Counted from the stretch's first letter, positions 36,492-45,906 are shown. The stretch is DNA of 64,000 nucleotides from Opitutales bacterium (GCA_015061945.1 SUVP01000005.1:90796-154795), one strand, 5' to 3'. A program made the numbers and translations. The notes: generated from the letters alone by a model not told the origin.

Positions 36492-37862
36492 ATGAAAGAT
36501 TTTACACGTAGAGATTTTCTCAAGACAGCATCTGTTGCAGGTGGTGGTCTCGTTCTCTCATCGAGCCTCTTGAATGCTCAAGCAGCAGCATCGGGCAAGA
36601 AACTCAAGATTGCTATGGTTGGCGTTGGTGCAGAAGGTCGCGTACTTCTCCAAAGCCTTTTGAAAATGCCTAATCTTGAATTTGTCGCAATTTGCGATAT
36701 TTGGGAAGCATACAACCAAAGATATGCTCGTGCACTCATTAAGAAGGTTCTCAAACAAAATCCAAAGGGTTATGTCGACTATAAAGACCTTATTAAAGAC
36801 CACGCAAAAGAACTCGACGCAGTATTTATCGCAACACCAGACTTCTGGCACGCTCCAATGACTGTCGACTTCCTCGAAGCAGGCGTAAACGTATATTGCG
36901 AAAAGATGATGTCGGATACTCTCGAAGGTGCGAAGAAGATGGTTCGTGCAGCTCGCAAGAGTGGTAAGCTCCTCCAAATTGGTCACCAACGTAAGAGCAA
37001 CCCACGCTATATGTACGCACGCGAAAAGCTCCTCCGTGAAGCTAATATTTGCGGTAATATTATGGCTGCAAATGGTCAATGGAACAGAGCAGTATCACGT
37101 GATATCGAAGCTCCAAAGAATAAGAAATACGCAATTCCACAAGAAATCCTCAACAAGTATGGTTATAAGGATATGAACCAATTCCTCAACTGGCGTTGGT
37201 GTAAAGGTCTCGGTGGTGGTGCAATTTCTGACTTGGGTGCACACCAAATTGATATCTTCGGTTGGATGTTCGGTGCACGTCCTACACGTGTAATGGCATC
37301 GGGTAATCGCGACTATTACAAGAAGGCAGACGGCACACCAGCTCACGATTGGGACGATAACGTAATGTGCATTTTTGAATTTGATAAGACATTCCAAGGC
37401 AAAAAAGCTCAAGCATTCTATCAAGTTCTCACAACAACATCATCGGGTGGTGGCTACTTCGAATCGTTCATGGGCGATAACGGCACACTCAAGATGTCGG
37501 AAAACCCAGCTCTCACAAAGCTCTTCCGTGAAAACAATGCTCCAGACTGGAAACCACTTATCGATTCAGGCGTAATCGGTGCAGGTGAAGCACCGGCAGC
37601 ATCGTCGGCAAAGATTGCAGACGCACGCGAAACAAAAGCGTTGGTAGGCTATAGCTTCCCAGAAAAAGTTCCTGGATTCTCGACAGAAAAGCCAATTCAC
37701 ATGTACCACCTCGAAAACTTCGTTGGTGCAGTCCGTGGCGAAAACAAGCTTTCTTGCGACTCGGAACACGCATTTGAAGCAGAAGCAGCAGTGTTCAAGG
37801 CTCGTGAAGCAATCACAGCTGGACCACTCACATTCAGCGAATCTGACTTCGTTGTATCTTAA
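36492..37862 (+). CDS. Tat-exported Gfo/Idh/MocA-family oxidoreductase
   Basis: A 456-residue NAD(P)-dependent dehydrogenase family member with Tat signal FTRRDFLKTASVAGGGLVLS. The Rossmann domain has KIAMVGVGAEGRVLLQSLL, AVFIATPDFWHAP and VNVYCEKMM, the EKP-type motif with the catalytic Lys. The C-terminal half has GGGAISDLGAHQIDIFGWMF with the His of the active site. Tat export suggests a tightly bound cofactor, as in glucose-fructose oxidoreductase and glycoside 3-oxidising relatives. It sits between a DoxX-like membrane protein and a discoidin-fold exported protein. Strongly biased codons point to abundant expression. Confidence 0.9.
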   Translation: MKDFTRRDFLKTASVAGGGLVLSSSLLNAQAAASGKKLKIAMVGVGAEGRVLLQSLLKMPNLEFVAICDIWEAYNQRYARALIKKVLKQNPKGYVDYKDLIKDHAKELDAVFIATPDFWHAPMTVDFLEAGVNVYCEKMMSDTLEGAKKMVRAARKSGKLLQIGHQRKSNPRYMYAREKLLREANICGNIMAANGQWNRAVSRDIEAPKNKKYAIPQEILNKYGYKDMNQFLNWRWCKGLGGGAISDLGAHQIDIFGWMFGARPTRVMASGNRDYYKKADGTPAHDWDDNVMCIFEFDKTFQGKKAQAFYQVLTTTSSGGGYFESFMGDNGTLKMSENPALTKLFRENNAPDWKPLIDSGVIGAGEAPAASSAKIADARETKALVGYSFPEKVPGFSTEKPIHMYHLENFVGAVRGENKLSCDSEHAFEAEAAVFKAREAITAGPLTFSESDFVVS

Positions 37863-37889
37863 TAATTTCATAAACTAAAGGGAAAAAAT

Positions 37890-38528
37890 ATGAAAAAAAC
37901 AATCATTGCAATCACAGCTCTCGTAGCAGCACTTTGTGCATACGCAAAGCCACTTAAGCTCGATGTTCCACGTTCACAGCTCACAGGAACACCAGTTCCG
38001 ATTAAGCTCGACAACCTTGAGCCAAAAACACCAAACCCAGAACCAGACGTTCCAGCTGATGTAACAAACATCGCAAAGGGTAAAAAAGTAACATCATCTG
38101 ACGACTTCCCGCTTATCGGTGAACTCGAACTCGTAACTGACGGCGACAAAGAAGCAGCAGAAGGTTCATACGTTGAAATTCAGAACGGTATGCAATGGGT
38201 ACAAATCGACCTTGGCAAAACATCTGAAATCTATGCAGTAGCAATGTGGCACTATCACAGCCAAGAACGTGCATATAAAGATGTTCTCGTTCAAGTTTCT
38301 GACGATGCTGAATTCAAGAAGGACGTTAAGACAATCTTCAATAACGACCACGACAACTCAGCTAAAAAAGGTAAGGGCGAAAACAAAGCATATATCGAAA
38401 CAAACCTCGGTAAGCTCGTTGACACAAGCAAAGCTCCTGTCAAGGGCAGATATGTTCGCCTTTGGTCAAACGGCAATACTTCTAACGATATGAACCACTA
38501 TATCGAAGTAGAAGTATTCGGTAAATAA
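37890..38528 (+). CDS. exported discoidin (F5/8 type C)-like protein
   Basis: A 212-residue protein with a signal peptide (MKKTIIAITALVAALCAYA) and a Pro-rich linker. A galactose-binding-like beta sandwich follows: NIAKGKKVTSSDDFPLIGE, MQWVQIDLGKTSEIYAVAMW, VKGRYVRLWSNGNT and HYIEVEVFGK, the typical start and end strands of F5/8C domains. These bind carbohydrates or act as scaffold domains. Twenty-seven bases separate it from the Gfo/Idh gene, so it probably presents substrate to that enzyme or binds it in the periplasm. Confidence 0.85.
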   Translation: MKKTIIAITALVAALCAYAKPLKLDVPRSQLTGTPVPIKLDNLEPKTPNPEPDVPADVTNIAKGKKVTSSDDFPLIGELELVTDGDKEAAEGSYVEIQNGMQWVQIDLGKTSEIYAVAMWHYHSQERAYKDVLVQVSDDAEFKKDVKTIFNNDHDNSAKKGKGENKAYIETNLGKLVDTSKAPVKGRYVRLWSNGNTSNDMNHYIEVEVFGK

Positions 38529-38545
38529 TATATCGAATTGCTAAA

Positions 38546-38580
38546 AAAAATGCGATGCCTTGCGGTATCGCATTTTTTTG
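38546..38580 (+). terminator. terminator of the DoxX-Gfo/Idh-discoidin operon
   Basis: Stem AAAAATGCGATGCC / GGTATCGCATTTTT with a TTGC loop (one G-T pair) and a T-run. Confidence 0.88.
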
Positions 38581-38598
38581 TTAGTTATTTTAAATATG

Positions 38599-38630
38599 AA
38601 AAAAAATCTGCCAGAGTTGGCAGATTTTTT
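38599..38630 (-). terminator. terminator for the minus-strand dUTPase/structured RNA transcript
   Basis: A 13-bp stem (AAAAAATCTGCCA / TGGCAGATTTTTT, GAGT loop). On the minus strand it ends in eight T residues; on the plus strand in six. It could work both ways. Confidence 0.8.
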
Positions 38631-38785
38631 GCGTAATTCGGTTATCCGACTTAAAGAACAATATTGCCCACACAATCGTCAGCCGACACCCACCGAATAT
38701 ACACGGCTCAGTTGGGGAAATAGATGAATTGCGAAGCAATCATAGCAAGTGGCAAGACCCCCTCAATGACGTGCAGGTTGCTACT
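38599..38785 (-). ncRNA. candidate structured RNA, three-way junction, family not recognised
   Basis: The minus-strand sequence between the dUTPase-like stop and the terminator folds compactly by eye. An outer helix pairs CCTGCAC (38771-38777) with GTGTGGG (38667-38673) using G-U pairs that only exist in the minus-strand RNA; GTCA/TGAC extends it. Inside are an AGCCG/CGGCT hairpin (38681-38708) and a second arm closed by TTG-GGGG/CCCC-CAA, carrying hairpin ATGATTGC-TTC-GCAATTCAT (38724-38743). A terminator with eight T residues follows. It does not look like SRP RNA, tmRNA, RNase P RNA or a riboswitch I know. Confidence 0.5.
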
Positions 38786-38786
38786 A

Positions 38787-39158
38787 TTAGATAGAACGGC
38801 AATCGTTTTCGTCTTTTTCGACGTAGCCAGAATCTTGTCTGCCGTGATTGATTTTATTTTTCTTTGCGTATGCGTCGTGAAAATCTTGAGCAGTCATACC
38901 CAAGACTTGAGCGAGCGAGACCAAGAAGTGAAGCATATCGACAACTTCAACACGTGCATTTTGTTCGTCGAATTTTTGATATTTTGCCCACCATTTCCAC
39001 GGAACCGAATCAATCAATTCAGCGTTTTCTTGTTGGAGAGCACGAGTGTAATTGAGAACCCACTTGATTTTATCGGCTTCGTCCATATTTGCTGTGTCGA
39101 TGCCGATTCTCTTATTGAGTTCGTACTGCATTTGGAAGATTTCTTCGAGTTTATCCAT
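38787..39158 (-). CDS. all-alpha dUTPase/MazG-like nucleotide pyrophosphohydrolase
   Basis: A 123-residue protein resembling dimeric dUTPases. LNYTRALQQENAELIDSVPW, followed by KWW, and RVEVVDMLHFLVSLAQVLG give the EExxE...ExxD-type metal-binding helices. KKNKINHGRQDSGY matches the C-terminal NHxRQDxGY block. It would hydrolyse dUTP or a related nucleotide to limit uracil in DNA and feed thymidylate synthesis. It lies 31 bases after dinG on the same strand and is followed by the structured RNA. Confidence 0.8.
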   Translation of the reverse strand: MDKLEEIFQMQYELNKRIGIDTANMDEADKIKWVLNYTRALQQENAELIDSVPWKWWAKYQKFDEQNARVEVVDMLHFLVSLAQVLGMTAQDFHDAYAKKNKINHGRQDSGYVEKDENDCRSI

Positions 39159-39189
39159 AATGGTAAGTTAATCTATTATAATTTTTTGA

Positions 39190-41286
39190 TTAGTCAAGTT
39201 TTCGATTTTTTTTAGGAGCGAGTCCGAGTTCTTCGATGCTATCGGCGATAAGCGAATCTATTTCATCTTCGGAGAATCGTTCAGTTCGGCTTGTCGGGAT
39301 AGCGTCGACAAAATTTTTCCCATAAGCTTTTGAGACTATACGTGAGTCGAGGACGACGACAATTCCTTTGTCGGTTTTACTTCGGATAAGTCGACCAATA
39401 CCTTGACGGAATTTTATTACAGCCGATGGGATTGTAATTTCTTGAAAAGGTTTTCCGCCTTCTGCAAGAACTCTGTCGGCACGAGCTTGAGCGAGTGGAT
39501 GGCTGGGATTTTCAAATGGCAGACGAGCGACAATCACTTGTGAGAGTTTCTCACCGGGCATATCAATACCAGTCCAGAAAGTGTCCGTTCCCAAAAGTAT
39601 GGCAGAGCCGTTCTCGCTAAATTCTCGCATAGCTTGCGATTTTGAGAGCCTACCTTGCACGATAATTTTTCGCTTTGGTAAATTTTCTTCGAGATAGTCT
39701 GCGGTTTTATTTAGGTCGGCAAAACTCGTGAAAAGAATGAGTGTCCCGCCTCGAATACTTTCGCAAAGTTTTTTGCAGACTCGTGAGATGTAGTCGGAGT
39801 CGAGACGCCGTGATTCTTTTTCGATATCAGGTGCATCGGTTGCGATAAACGCACGCATATTTGCGTTGTAGTTGAAAGGGGAGTCGCAAATAAAAGTTTC
39901 GGCATCTTCGGCACCAACTTTCGATACAAAACTTTCCATATCGTTTGATAGGGCGAGCGTTGCCGAGGTCATAATTACCGAAGTATTTTTCGAGAAAAGT
40001 TCACGACGCAAAATAGGTGCAATTTTTAGTGGAGCCGAACGAATTGCAACACCACGATTTTCCTTGCCAGTGCGTTCAACCCAATAGACATAATCTTCGT
40101 TATTGCCCAGAAAAATGCAGTCTTCGAGAGTGTTTTTGTAGCCGACAATTATACGTTTGTAGTCTCGAATTTCAGCGGCGAGCTTGTCGGTTTTTGCGTT
40201 CATTGCGAACGCTTCGAGAAGAGATGCAAGAGCTTCAAGTTTGCGTGGGAATTCATCATCAATCCAATTTGGCACAGAGAGTCGGACAGTCTCACGTGTG
40301 ATTAGAAATTCCTTTTTTATTTTCGCAAAAAATTCTTCGCACATAGCGATTGTATCAATGACCATTTGTCTATCATAATGTTCAGCCATTCCGTCTCGAG
40401 TGATTAGCCCACGACGTTTTTTAGGATCGTAAATTCTCTTGAGTTCACGAATGATAGCAGTGTTGCTCAACAATTCTCCGAAAGCGTCGCTTGCGACATT
40501 TGGGACAAGATGTGCTTCGTCGAGAACAAGCATATCGTTTGGAAATAGAACCCCACGAGAGCCTGATTCAGCACCGAGTCCAGCCGATAACAATGTGAAA
40601 AGCAAACTATGGTTTAGTATGACAATATCAGCCGACGATGCTTTGCGTCGGGCATTTTGATAGAAACACGAGCCGTCGGCACAGCTTTTTGAAGTGCAAG
40701 TTGATGAATCGGCATTGACCCAATCCCATACTTCAGGATTTGGAGGAGGATTCAATTCGCTGACAAGCCCAGTCTTTGTGTATATCGCCCATTCTGCGAT
40801 TCTATCAAGCTCACGCGACTCTTCAGTGTCGAACAATTCTTTCTTTTCAGCTAATGCACGTCTTAGTCTGTTTGGGCAGAGATAGTTCGCCCGACCTACT
40901 AAAATAGAATATTTAAAATCGGCACAATCGTTTAACGCTTCGCAGTTTGAAAACATCATTTTTATGCGAGGCAAATCTTTTTCTACAATTTGCTCTTGCA
41001 GTGCGATTGTGTTGGTTGCAACAATCAACTGGCGATTAAATCTAACTGCCGAAATTATCCCTGGCACGAGATACGCAAGGCTTTTGCCGACACCAGTTCC
41101 GGCTTCAAAGAGAATCGGCATATCCGACGAAAACGCCTGAGCACAACAATACGCCATTTTCTGTTGCTCGGGGCGATGTTCGAAATTTGGGAGGATAGAC
41201 GCATATCCGTCTTTGCAAAAAATCTTATCGCAAAGTTCAGGAAAAAAGAAAATCTCTTGTAAATCGGGTTCAGGCACGCTGTGCAC
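39190..41286 (-). CDS. dinG: DinG/XPD-family ATP-dependent DNA helicase
   Basis: A 698-residue superfamily 2 helicase. ILFEAGTGVGKSLAYLVPGI is Walker A; MLVLDEAHLVPN is the DEAH box; four Cys (YLCPNR, STCTSKSC, GSCFYQNAR) between about 130 and 220 fit the XPD-type 4Fe-4S domain; SAVIKFRQGIGRLIRSKTDK is motif VI. DinG unwinds 5'-3', including R-loops and forks. It starts 9 bases after the hpnH stop and precedes the dUTPase-like gene, forming a minus-strand operon. Confidence 0.87.
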   Translation of the reverse strand: MHSVPEPDLQEIFFFPELCDKIFCKDGYASILPNFEHRPEQQKMAYCCAQAFSSDMPILFEAGTGVGKSLAYLVPGIISAVRFNRQLIVATNTIALQEQIVEKDLPRIKMMFSNCEALNDCADFKYSILVGRANYLCPNRLRRALAEKKELFDTEESRELDRIAEWAIYTKTGLVSELNPPPNPEVWDWVNADSSTCTSKSCADGSCFYQNARRKASSADIVILNHSLLFTLLSAGLGAESGSRGVLFPNDMLVLDEAHLVPNVASDAFGELLSNTAIIRELKRIYDPKKRRGLITRDGMAEHYDRQMVIDTIAMCEEFFAKIKKEFLITRETVRLSVPNWIDDEFPRKLEALASLLEAFAMNAKTDKLAAEIRDYKRIIVGYKNTLEDCIFLGNNEDYVYWVERTGKENRGVAIRSAPLKIAPILRRELFSKNTSVIMTSATLALSNDMESFVSKVGAEDAETFICDSPFNYNANMRAFIATDAPDIEKESRRLDSDYISRVCKKLCESIRGGTLILFTSFADLNKTADYLEENLPKRKIIVQGRLSKSQAMREFSENGSAILLGTDTFWTGIDMPGEKLSQVIVARLPFENPSHPLAQARADRVLAEGGKPFQEITIPSAVIKFRQGIGRLIRSKTDKGIVVVLDSRIVSKAYGKNFVDAIPTSRTERFSEDEIDSLIADSIEELGLAPKKNRKLD

Positions 41287-41295
41287 CTCCCGAAT

Positions 41296-42321
41296 TTATT
41301 TTGTCTGTTTTGTGAAGTTTCGCATATGCTTCATCGCACGGAAAACACCGCCCCAAGTGCCGAAAATATCGCATACAGCACTTGGTTCGTATCCGCTATG
41401 GAGCATACAATCTTTACATTCAGGGCGTGTGCCGTTCAAGCCGAGACCATACTTGTCTATTTCTTTCATCAATTCAGCAAAAGTTTCGCAGTAGCCGTCA
41501 TTGATGAGATAGCAAGGTTTTTGCCAGCCGAAAATCGAATAAGTTGGGTTGCCCCATGGTGTGCAATCGTACTCTTGTTCGCCCTTGAGGAAGGCGAGGA
41601 AGCTTGGCGAGTGATTAAATACCCAATGTTTTTTCGGGTTGCACAAAATTTTTCTGAACAGTTCAACAGTCTTGTTGCGTTCAAGGAATATGTCTTGATT
41701 AGGAGCTTTATCGTATGGGAAACCTGGCGAAATCATCATACCTTCAACGCCGAGAGCCATAGCTTCATCGAAGAATTGACGTACTTCTTCAGGATCTGCA
41801 TTGTTGAAAATTGTAGTATTTGTTGTAACACGGAAACCACGTTTTACAGCTTCTTTGATACCCTTTACAGCAGTTTCGTATGCACCGTCGCGATTTACAG
41901 AGCGGTCGTGCATTTTCTTTGTGCCGTCGAGGTGGATACCGAGCGAGAAATATTTGCTTGGTTTAAATTCGTCAATTTTACGCAAGAGAATTTGTGCGTT
42001 AGAGCACATATAAACAAACTTTTTGCGCTGAACAAAACCTTCTACCATAGCAGGCATTTCAGGGTGGAGCAAAGGTTCGCCCCCAGCAATACTTACAACA
42101 GGTGCACCACATTCTTCGAGTGCTGCCCACGCCTTTTCTTTAGGCATACGGACATCGAGAACTTCTTTTGGATATTGGATTTTTCCGCAACCCGAGCATG
42201 CTAAATTGCATTGAAAAAGAGGTTCGAGCATCATCACCAACGGATAACGTTTTTGACCTTTTATCGACTTAGATAATGCGTATTTTGCAACTGTTATAAC
42301 TTGTGAAATAGGTACTGCCAT
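41296..42321 (-). CDS. hpnH: radical SAM protein HpnH (adenosyl hopene transferase family)
   Basis: A 341-residue radical SAM enzyme. CNLACSGCGK supplies the CxxxCxxC cluster ligands (about 38-45). VVSIAGGEPLLHPEMP is the SAM-binding GGE block. The C-terminal DUF3463-type region includes CTPWGNPTYSIFGWQKPCYL and CKDCMLHSGYEPSAV. HpnH adds adenosine to diploptene, the first step to extended hopanoids. It begins MAVPISQVITVAKY, typical of HpnH, with an AGGAG ribosome-binding site. No squalene-hopene cyclase or other hpn gene is nearby, so the pathway must be confirmed elsewhere. Confidence 0.87.
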   Translation of the reverse strand: MAVPISQVITVAKYALSKSIKGQKRYPLVMMLEPLFQCNLACSGCGKIQYPKEVLDVRMPKEKAWAALEECGAPVVSIAGGEPLLHPEMPAMVEGFVQRKKFVYMCSNAQILLRKIDEFKPSKYFSLGIHLDGTKKMHDRSVNRDGAYETAVKGIKEAVKRGFRVTTNTTIFNNADPEEVRQFFDEAMALGVEGMMISPGFPYDKAPNQDIFLERNKTVELFRKILCNPKKHWVFNHSPSFLAFLKGEQEYDCTPWGNPTYSIFGWQKPCYLINDGYCETFAELMKEIDKYGLGLNGTRPECKDCMLHSGYEPSAVCDIFGTWGGVFRAMKHMRNFTKQTK

Positions 42322-42482
42322 AAGAAACTCCTAAAGTTTTATAAATTAAAAGAACGATAATGCACTATTTTCTCATTTGTTCAACATTTTTTTCTACTTC
42401 GTTTTTTGAAAAAATGCTTGTCAGTGTAGGGGGGATTATGTCAAAATACGTGATACTTTTTTAACATTACTATCGTACTAAA

Positions 42483-43514
42483 ATGAAATCAAAAATTATA
42501 TCAATAATTGCCGTATCGATGCTCGCATCGTTGTCGGCAAATGCAGAAATAATAACGTTGTCAAATGGCGACAGAATCTCTGGTAAGGTCTCGCAAGCAA
42601 ATGACGCACAAATTGTTTTGACCACACAGTTTGGCGACATTACAATCCCACGCGAATCTATCACAGCAATAAGTGCCGATGCAAATTCTCCAACAGTATC
42701 GCAAACTGTCGCAGAAACTCCGGCACCAGCACCAGCTGAAACAGCTTCGGCATCAGATTCAACACCACCACCAGAAGAAAAAGAACCACAGTGGATTACA
42801 GACTATCGCCAATTCATCAAGGATAATTTCCCAGAAACATGGCAATTCCGTTTCCGTGGTGGCTTGGAAAATCGTGAAACGACATCGTCGGTATTCTCGG
42901 CATACTTCGCACTCGACGCAAAACGCGAGTGGGATTTGAATAAATTTTCGGCAACAGCATACTACAACTATACAACAGAAGAAAGTGTTGGTGGTATAGA
43001 AAGTACAACGTTGGATAAATATGGTCTCGATACTTCATTCCGTCATGATTTTGACGAATCAAGCCATTGGTATGTACAAAATATTCTCAACTATAAACGC
43101 GACAGAGTTAAGGGTATTAAAGACCAAGTTGACGAAGCTGTAACACTTGGTTATAGAATCGAATTTGAACGCTACGACTTGACAATCGATATCGCTCCTG
43201 GTCCTGCTATCCGTTATATTAACGCAGATAATTTCGATACTAAATGGGTAGCTATGGGTGTTATCGCTGAAGATCTCAACTGGGTAATTAGCAAACTTCT
43301 TAAGTTGGAACAAAACTTGTACATTGGTATGGACCTAACCGATACAAGCCAATATTCAGCATACTTCCGTCTCGGTTTGGTTGTACATGCGACAGAAGTT
43401 ATGGACATCGCTCTCCGCTATTCATACGATTACGATGCAGTCAACGCTTCAACTGCTGAAAAAACAGAACAGCGTTTGCTTCTTTCGTTTGAATTCCCAT
43501 TTAACTGGAAATAA
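42483..43514 (+). CDS. outer-membrane beta-barrel protein, DUF481 family
   Basis: A 343-residue exported protein with a signal peptide ([21 protein letters not shown]). A short N-terminal domain ([20 protein letters not shown]) resembles a LysM/SH3-like fold found before DUF481. A Pro/Ala/Glu linker follows, then about 12 amphipathic strands ending in aromatic residues, finishing with [15 protein letters not shown]481 proteins are uncharacterised outer-membrane barrels. mdh begins 38 bases later with no terminator seen. Confidence 0.83.
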   Translation: MKSKIISIIAVSMLASLSANAEIITLSNGDRISGKVSQANDAQIVLTTQFGDITIPRESITAISADANSPTVSQTVAETPAPAPAETASASDSTPPPEEKEPQWITDYRQFIKDNFPETWQFRFRGGLENRETTSSVFSAYFALDAKREWDLNKFSATAYYNYTTEESVGGIESTTLDKYGLDTSFRHDFDESSHWYVQNILNYKRDRVKGIKDQVDEAVTLGYRIEFERYDLTIDIAPGPAIRYINADNFDTKWVAMGVIAEDLNWVISKLLKLEQNLYIGMDLTDTSQYSAYFRLGLVVHATEVMDIALRYSYDYDAVNASTAEKTEQRLLLSFEFPFNWK

Positions 43515-43552
43515 TTTCCAAAACACATAGAAAACAAAAAAATAATATAGAT

Positions 43553-44533
43553 ATGAAAGACCCAATCAAAATCGCAATTACAGGTGCAGCTGGTCAAATC
43601 GGCTATTCATTGCTTTTCCGTATCGCAAGCGGAGCAATCTTTGGACCAGATCAACCAGTTGATCTTCAGCTCATCGAAATCGAACCAGGAATGAAAGCAC
43701 TCGAAGGTGTCAAGATGGAGCTCGACGACTGTGCATTCCCGCTCCTCAACAAGATTGTAACAACTTGCAATATGGACGAAGGTTTCTATGGTGCAAATTG
43801 GGCATTGTTGGTAGGTAGTGTTCCACGCAAGGCAGGTATGGAACGTGGCGACTTGCTCGGTATCAACGGCAAAATTTTCATCGGACAAGGAAAGTCGATT
43901 GAAGCAAACGCAGCAGACGATATTCGTGTGTTGGTTGTTGGTAATCCATGCAACACAAATTGCTGGACTGCCATGAAGAACGCATCAAAGATTCCATCAA
44001 ATAGATGGTTTGCAATGACACGTTTGGACGAACTCCGTGCAAAAGCACAACTCGCACAAAAAGCAGGCGTACACTCATCGGCTATCACAAATATGACAAT
44101 TTGGGGTAACCACTCGTCGACACAATATCCAGACTTCTACAACGCAAAAATCGGTGGAAAGCCAGCACCAGAAGTTATCACAGACGACGCATGGGTAAAG
44201 GATGACTTCATCCCAACAGTACAAAAACGTGGTGCAGCAATCATCGCAGCTCGTGGACTTTCGAGTGCAGCGAGTGCAGCAAACGCAGCAATGGACACAG
44301 TACGTTCGCTCGTTACACCAACAGCAGAAGGTGATTGGTTCAGCGTTGGCGTATGCTCTGACGGTAGCTATGGCACACCAGCAGGTACAATCACATCATT
44401 GCCAGTTCGCTCGAACGGTAAAGATTGGGAAGTTGTACAAGGTATCGAGCTCAACGATTTTGCAAAAGAAAAAATTGCCGCATCGAACGCAGAGCTTTTG
44501 GAAGAACAAGCAGAAATTGCAAAACTCTTCTAA
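43553..44533 (+). CDS. mdh: malate dehydrogenase
   Basis: An NAD-dependent malate/oxaloacetate oxidoreductase of the TCA cycle. The 326 residues are of normal length for the cytosolic-like MDH type. [19 protein letters not shown] is the NAD-binding loop, [18 protein letters not shown] the substrate loop with Arg residues, [18 protein letters not shown] the LDxxR region, and [13 protein letters not shown] the catalytic His block. Codon choice is as biased as in the Gfo/Idh operon, implying heavy expression. A strong terminator follows. Confidence 0.96.
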   Translation: MKDPIKIAITGAAGQIGYSLLFRIASGAIFGPDQPVDLQLIEIEPGMKALEGVKMELDDCAFPLLNKIVTTCNMDEGFYGANWALLVGSVPRKAGMERGDLLGINGKIFIGQGKSIEANAADDIRVLVVGNPCNTNCWTAMKNASKIPSNRWFAMTRLDELRAKAQLAQKAGVHSSAITNMTIWGNHSSTQYPDFYNAKIGGKPAPEVITDDAWVKDDFIPTVQKRGAAIIAARGLSSAASAANAAMDTVRSLVTPTAEGDWFSVGVCSDGSYGTPAGTITSLPVRSNGKDWEVVQGIELNDFAKEKIAASNAELLEEQAEIAKLF

Positions 44534-44548
44534 TTGAATTTTGTATAG

Positions 44549-44584
44549 AAAAGAGCTTACAGAAATCTGTAAGCTCTTTTTTTT
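44549..44584. terminator. terminator after mdh, probably bidirectional
   Basis: A 14-bp stem AAAAGAGCTTACAG / CTGTAAGCTCTTTT with an AAAT loop and T-run. Confidence 0.92.
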
Positions 44585-44604
44585 GTGAAATATTTTAGAA
44601 AATA

Positions 44605-45867
44605 TTATATCTTTATTTTTTCTGAGTGGGCGAGGACAGCGTATTTGGGGAAGTAGCCGTTGCTTGTTGATTTGAATTTTTTTACTTGTTCGTATGTCCA
44701 CGATATCTCGTTGGGATCATATTCAGCATTGCCCGTTTTCATATCGTCAATCTGATTGAAAAACCACCTATATTGTACTCTTGAGTGTACTGGATGGTTG
44801 AGCTCTTGTTCGTGGATTGGTATTACTTTTTCGGGGCGGATAACATAGATTGCAGTAATCATCTTTGCCCAGATTGCAGGCATCAACACATCAACTTTAT
44901 GTTCTTCAGCGATTCTTTCGTAGGTTGCAACTGTTCCATTGTCGCCAGTGTGGACAATCTTCTTCCCAGCAATTTCTAAAAGATATACGTTATTTGGACA
45001 TGCCTTTTCTTTGTTAGACCAAATCAAATGTCTCGATCCATAGACGTGCATTTTCGCATTTTCAACTTCGATAATCTCGCACTTGTTTTCGGGAAAAATA
45101 ACGACAAAATTTTTAGGATATTTTTTTGCAATATCTTTGAAAACTGTGGTGATGTGCGGTGCATAGACTTTTTTGCCAGCTTTCAAAAAAGCTTCGATAA
45201 GTGCAATGTCTATATGGTCGCCGTGATGGTGTGTGATAAAAAGTGCGTCGATATTTTTTACGAGAGCGTTTATTTCATCATTTGAAAATGGAATTTCAAA
45301 CTGACTACGCAGGTCGATTGCAATGCACACATCTTTCGATTTTACGACGGTCGAAACATTGTAAAATTTGAAAATATCAACGCTATTTTCAGGCTTGGAA
45401 TTTTCTATTGAATTTATGAGCTTGCGTGAGTTTGCCCCGAAAATTTCGTGCATTGCCGAGTACCACATCTCTTTTGTTTCTTTCGATACAAAACGATGTT
45501 TATTTTCTATTCGTAATGGATAATCGAGAATATGGAAAGCACCCTCGCGGGCGGGCGATTGTGTGAACGATGGTGTGATTTCATCGAATACATCTTTTGT
45601 GAATTTAAATGTCGTTTTAATCCAATCGTGCGAGCGATCGGCTTGCATTTGAGAAAATGTTTTTTGCGAATAATCCTTCAAAAAATTCTTCGACGCTTTT
45701 AGGTTTGGGAATTCTTGTGCAAACGTTTGCATCGAAAATAGAGCCGACATTTTTAGTTCGTTTTCGGAATGAATAAAAGTCCAATAGCCGGCACCTTTTG
45801 CGATGTGTAAAAACGTATTTGAGAATCCCACAAGAGTTGAAGCTTTAAAAAAATCTCGTCTGTTCAT
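44605..45867 (-). CDS. exported MBL-fold metallohydrolase
   Basis: A 420-residue protein beginning MNRRDFFKASTLVGFSNTFL, a Tat-type signal (RRDFF), though its h-region is weak. The metallo-beta-lactamase fold shows in DALFITHHHGDHIDIALIEA (HxHxDH-type metal site near 215) and IVHTGDNG (later metal Asp). MYSRH-like KMHVYGSRHLIW is another active-site histidine region. The N-terminal 150 residues are unassigned. The substrate is unknown; relatives include lipid and lactone hydrolases. Single-gene unit. Confidence 0.75.
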   Translation of the reverse strand: MNRRDFFKASTLVGFSNTFLHIAKGAGYWTFIHSENELKMSALFSMQTFAQEFPNLKASKNFLKDYSQKTFSQMQADRSHDWIKTTFKFTKDVFDEITPSFTQSPAREGAFHILDYPLRIENKHRFVSKETKEMWYSAMHEIFGANSRKLINSIENSKPENSVDIFKFYNVSTVVKSKDVCIAIDLRSQFEIPFSNDEINALVKNIDALFITHHHGDHIDIALIEAFLKAGKKVYAPHITTVFKDIAKKYPKNFVVIFPENKCEIIEVENAKMHVYGSRHLIWSNKEKACPNNVYLLEIAGKKIVHTGDNGTVATYERIAEEHKVDVLMPAIWAKMITAIYVIRPEKVIPIHEQELNHPVHSRVQYRWFFNQIDDMKTGNAEYDPNEISWTYEQVKKFKSTSNGYFPKYAVLAHSEKIKI

Positions 45868-45906
45868 ATCGAAAATTTAAGGGCAGAATCTACATTGAGT
45901 CAAAAT

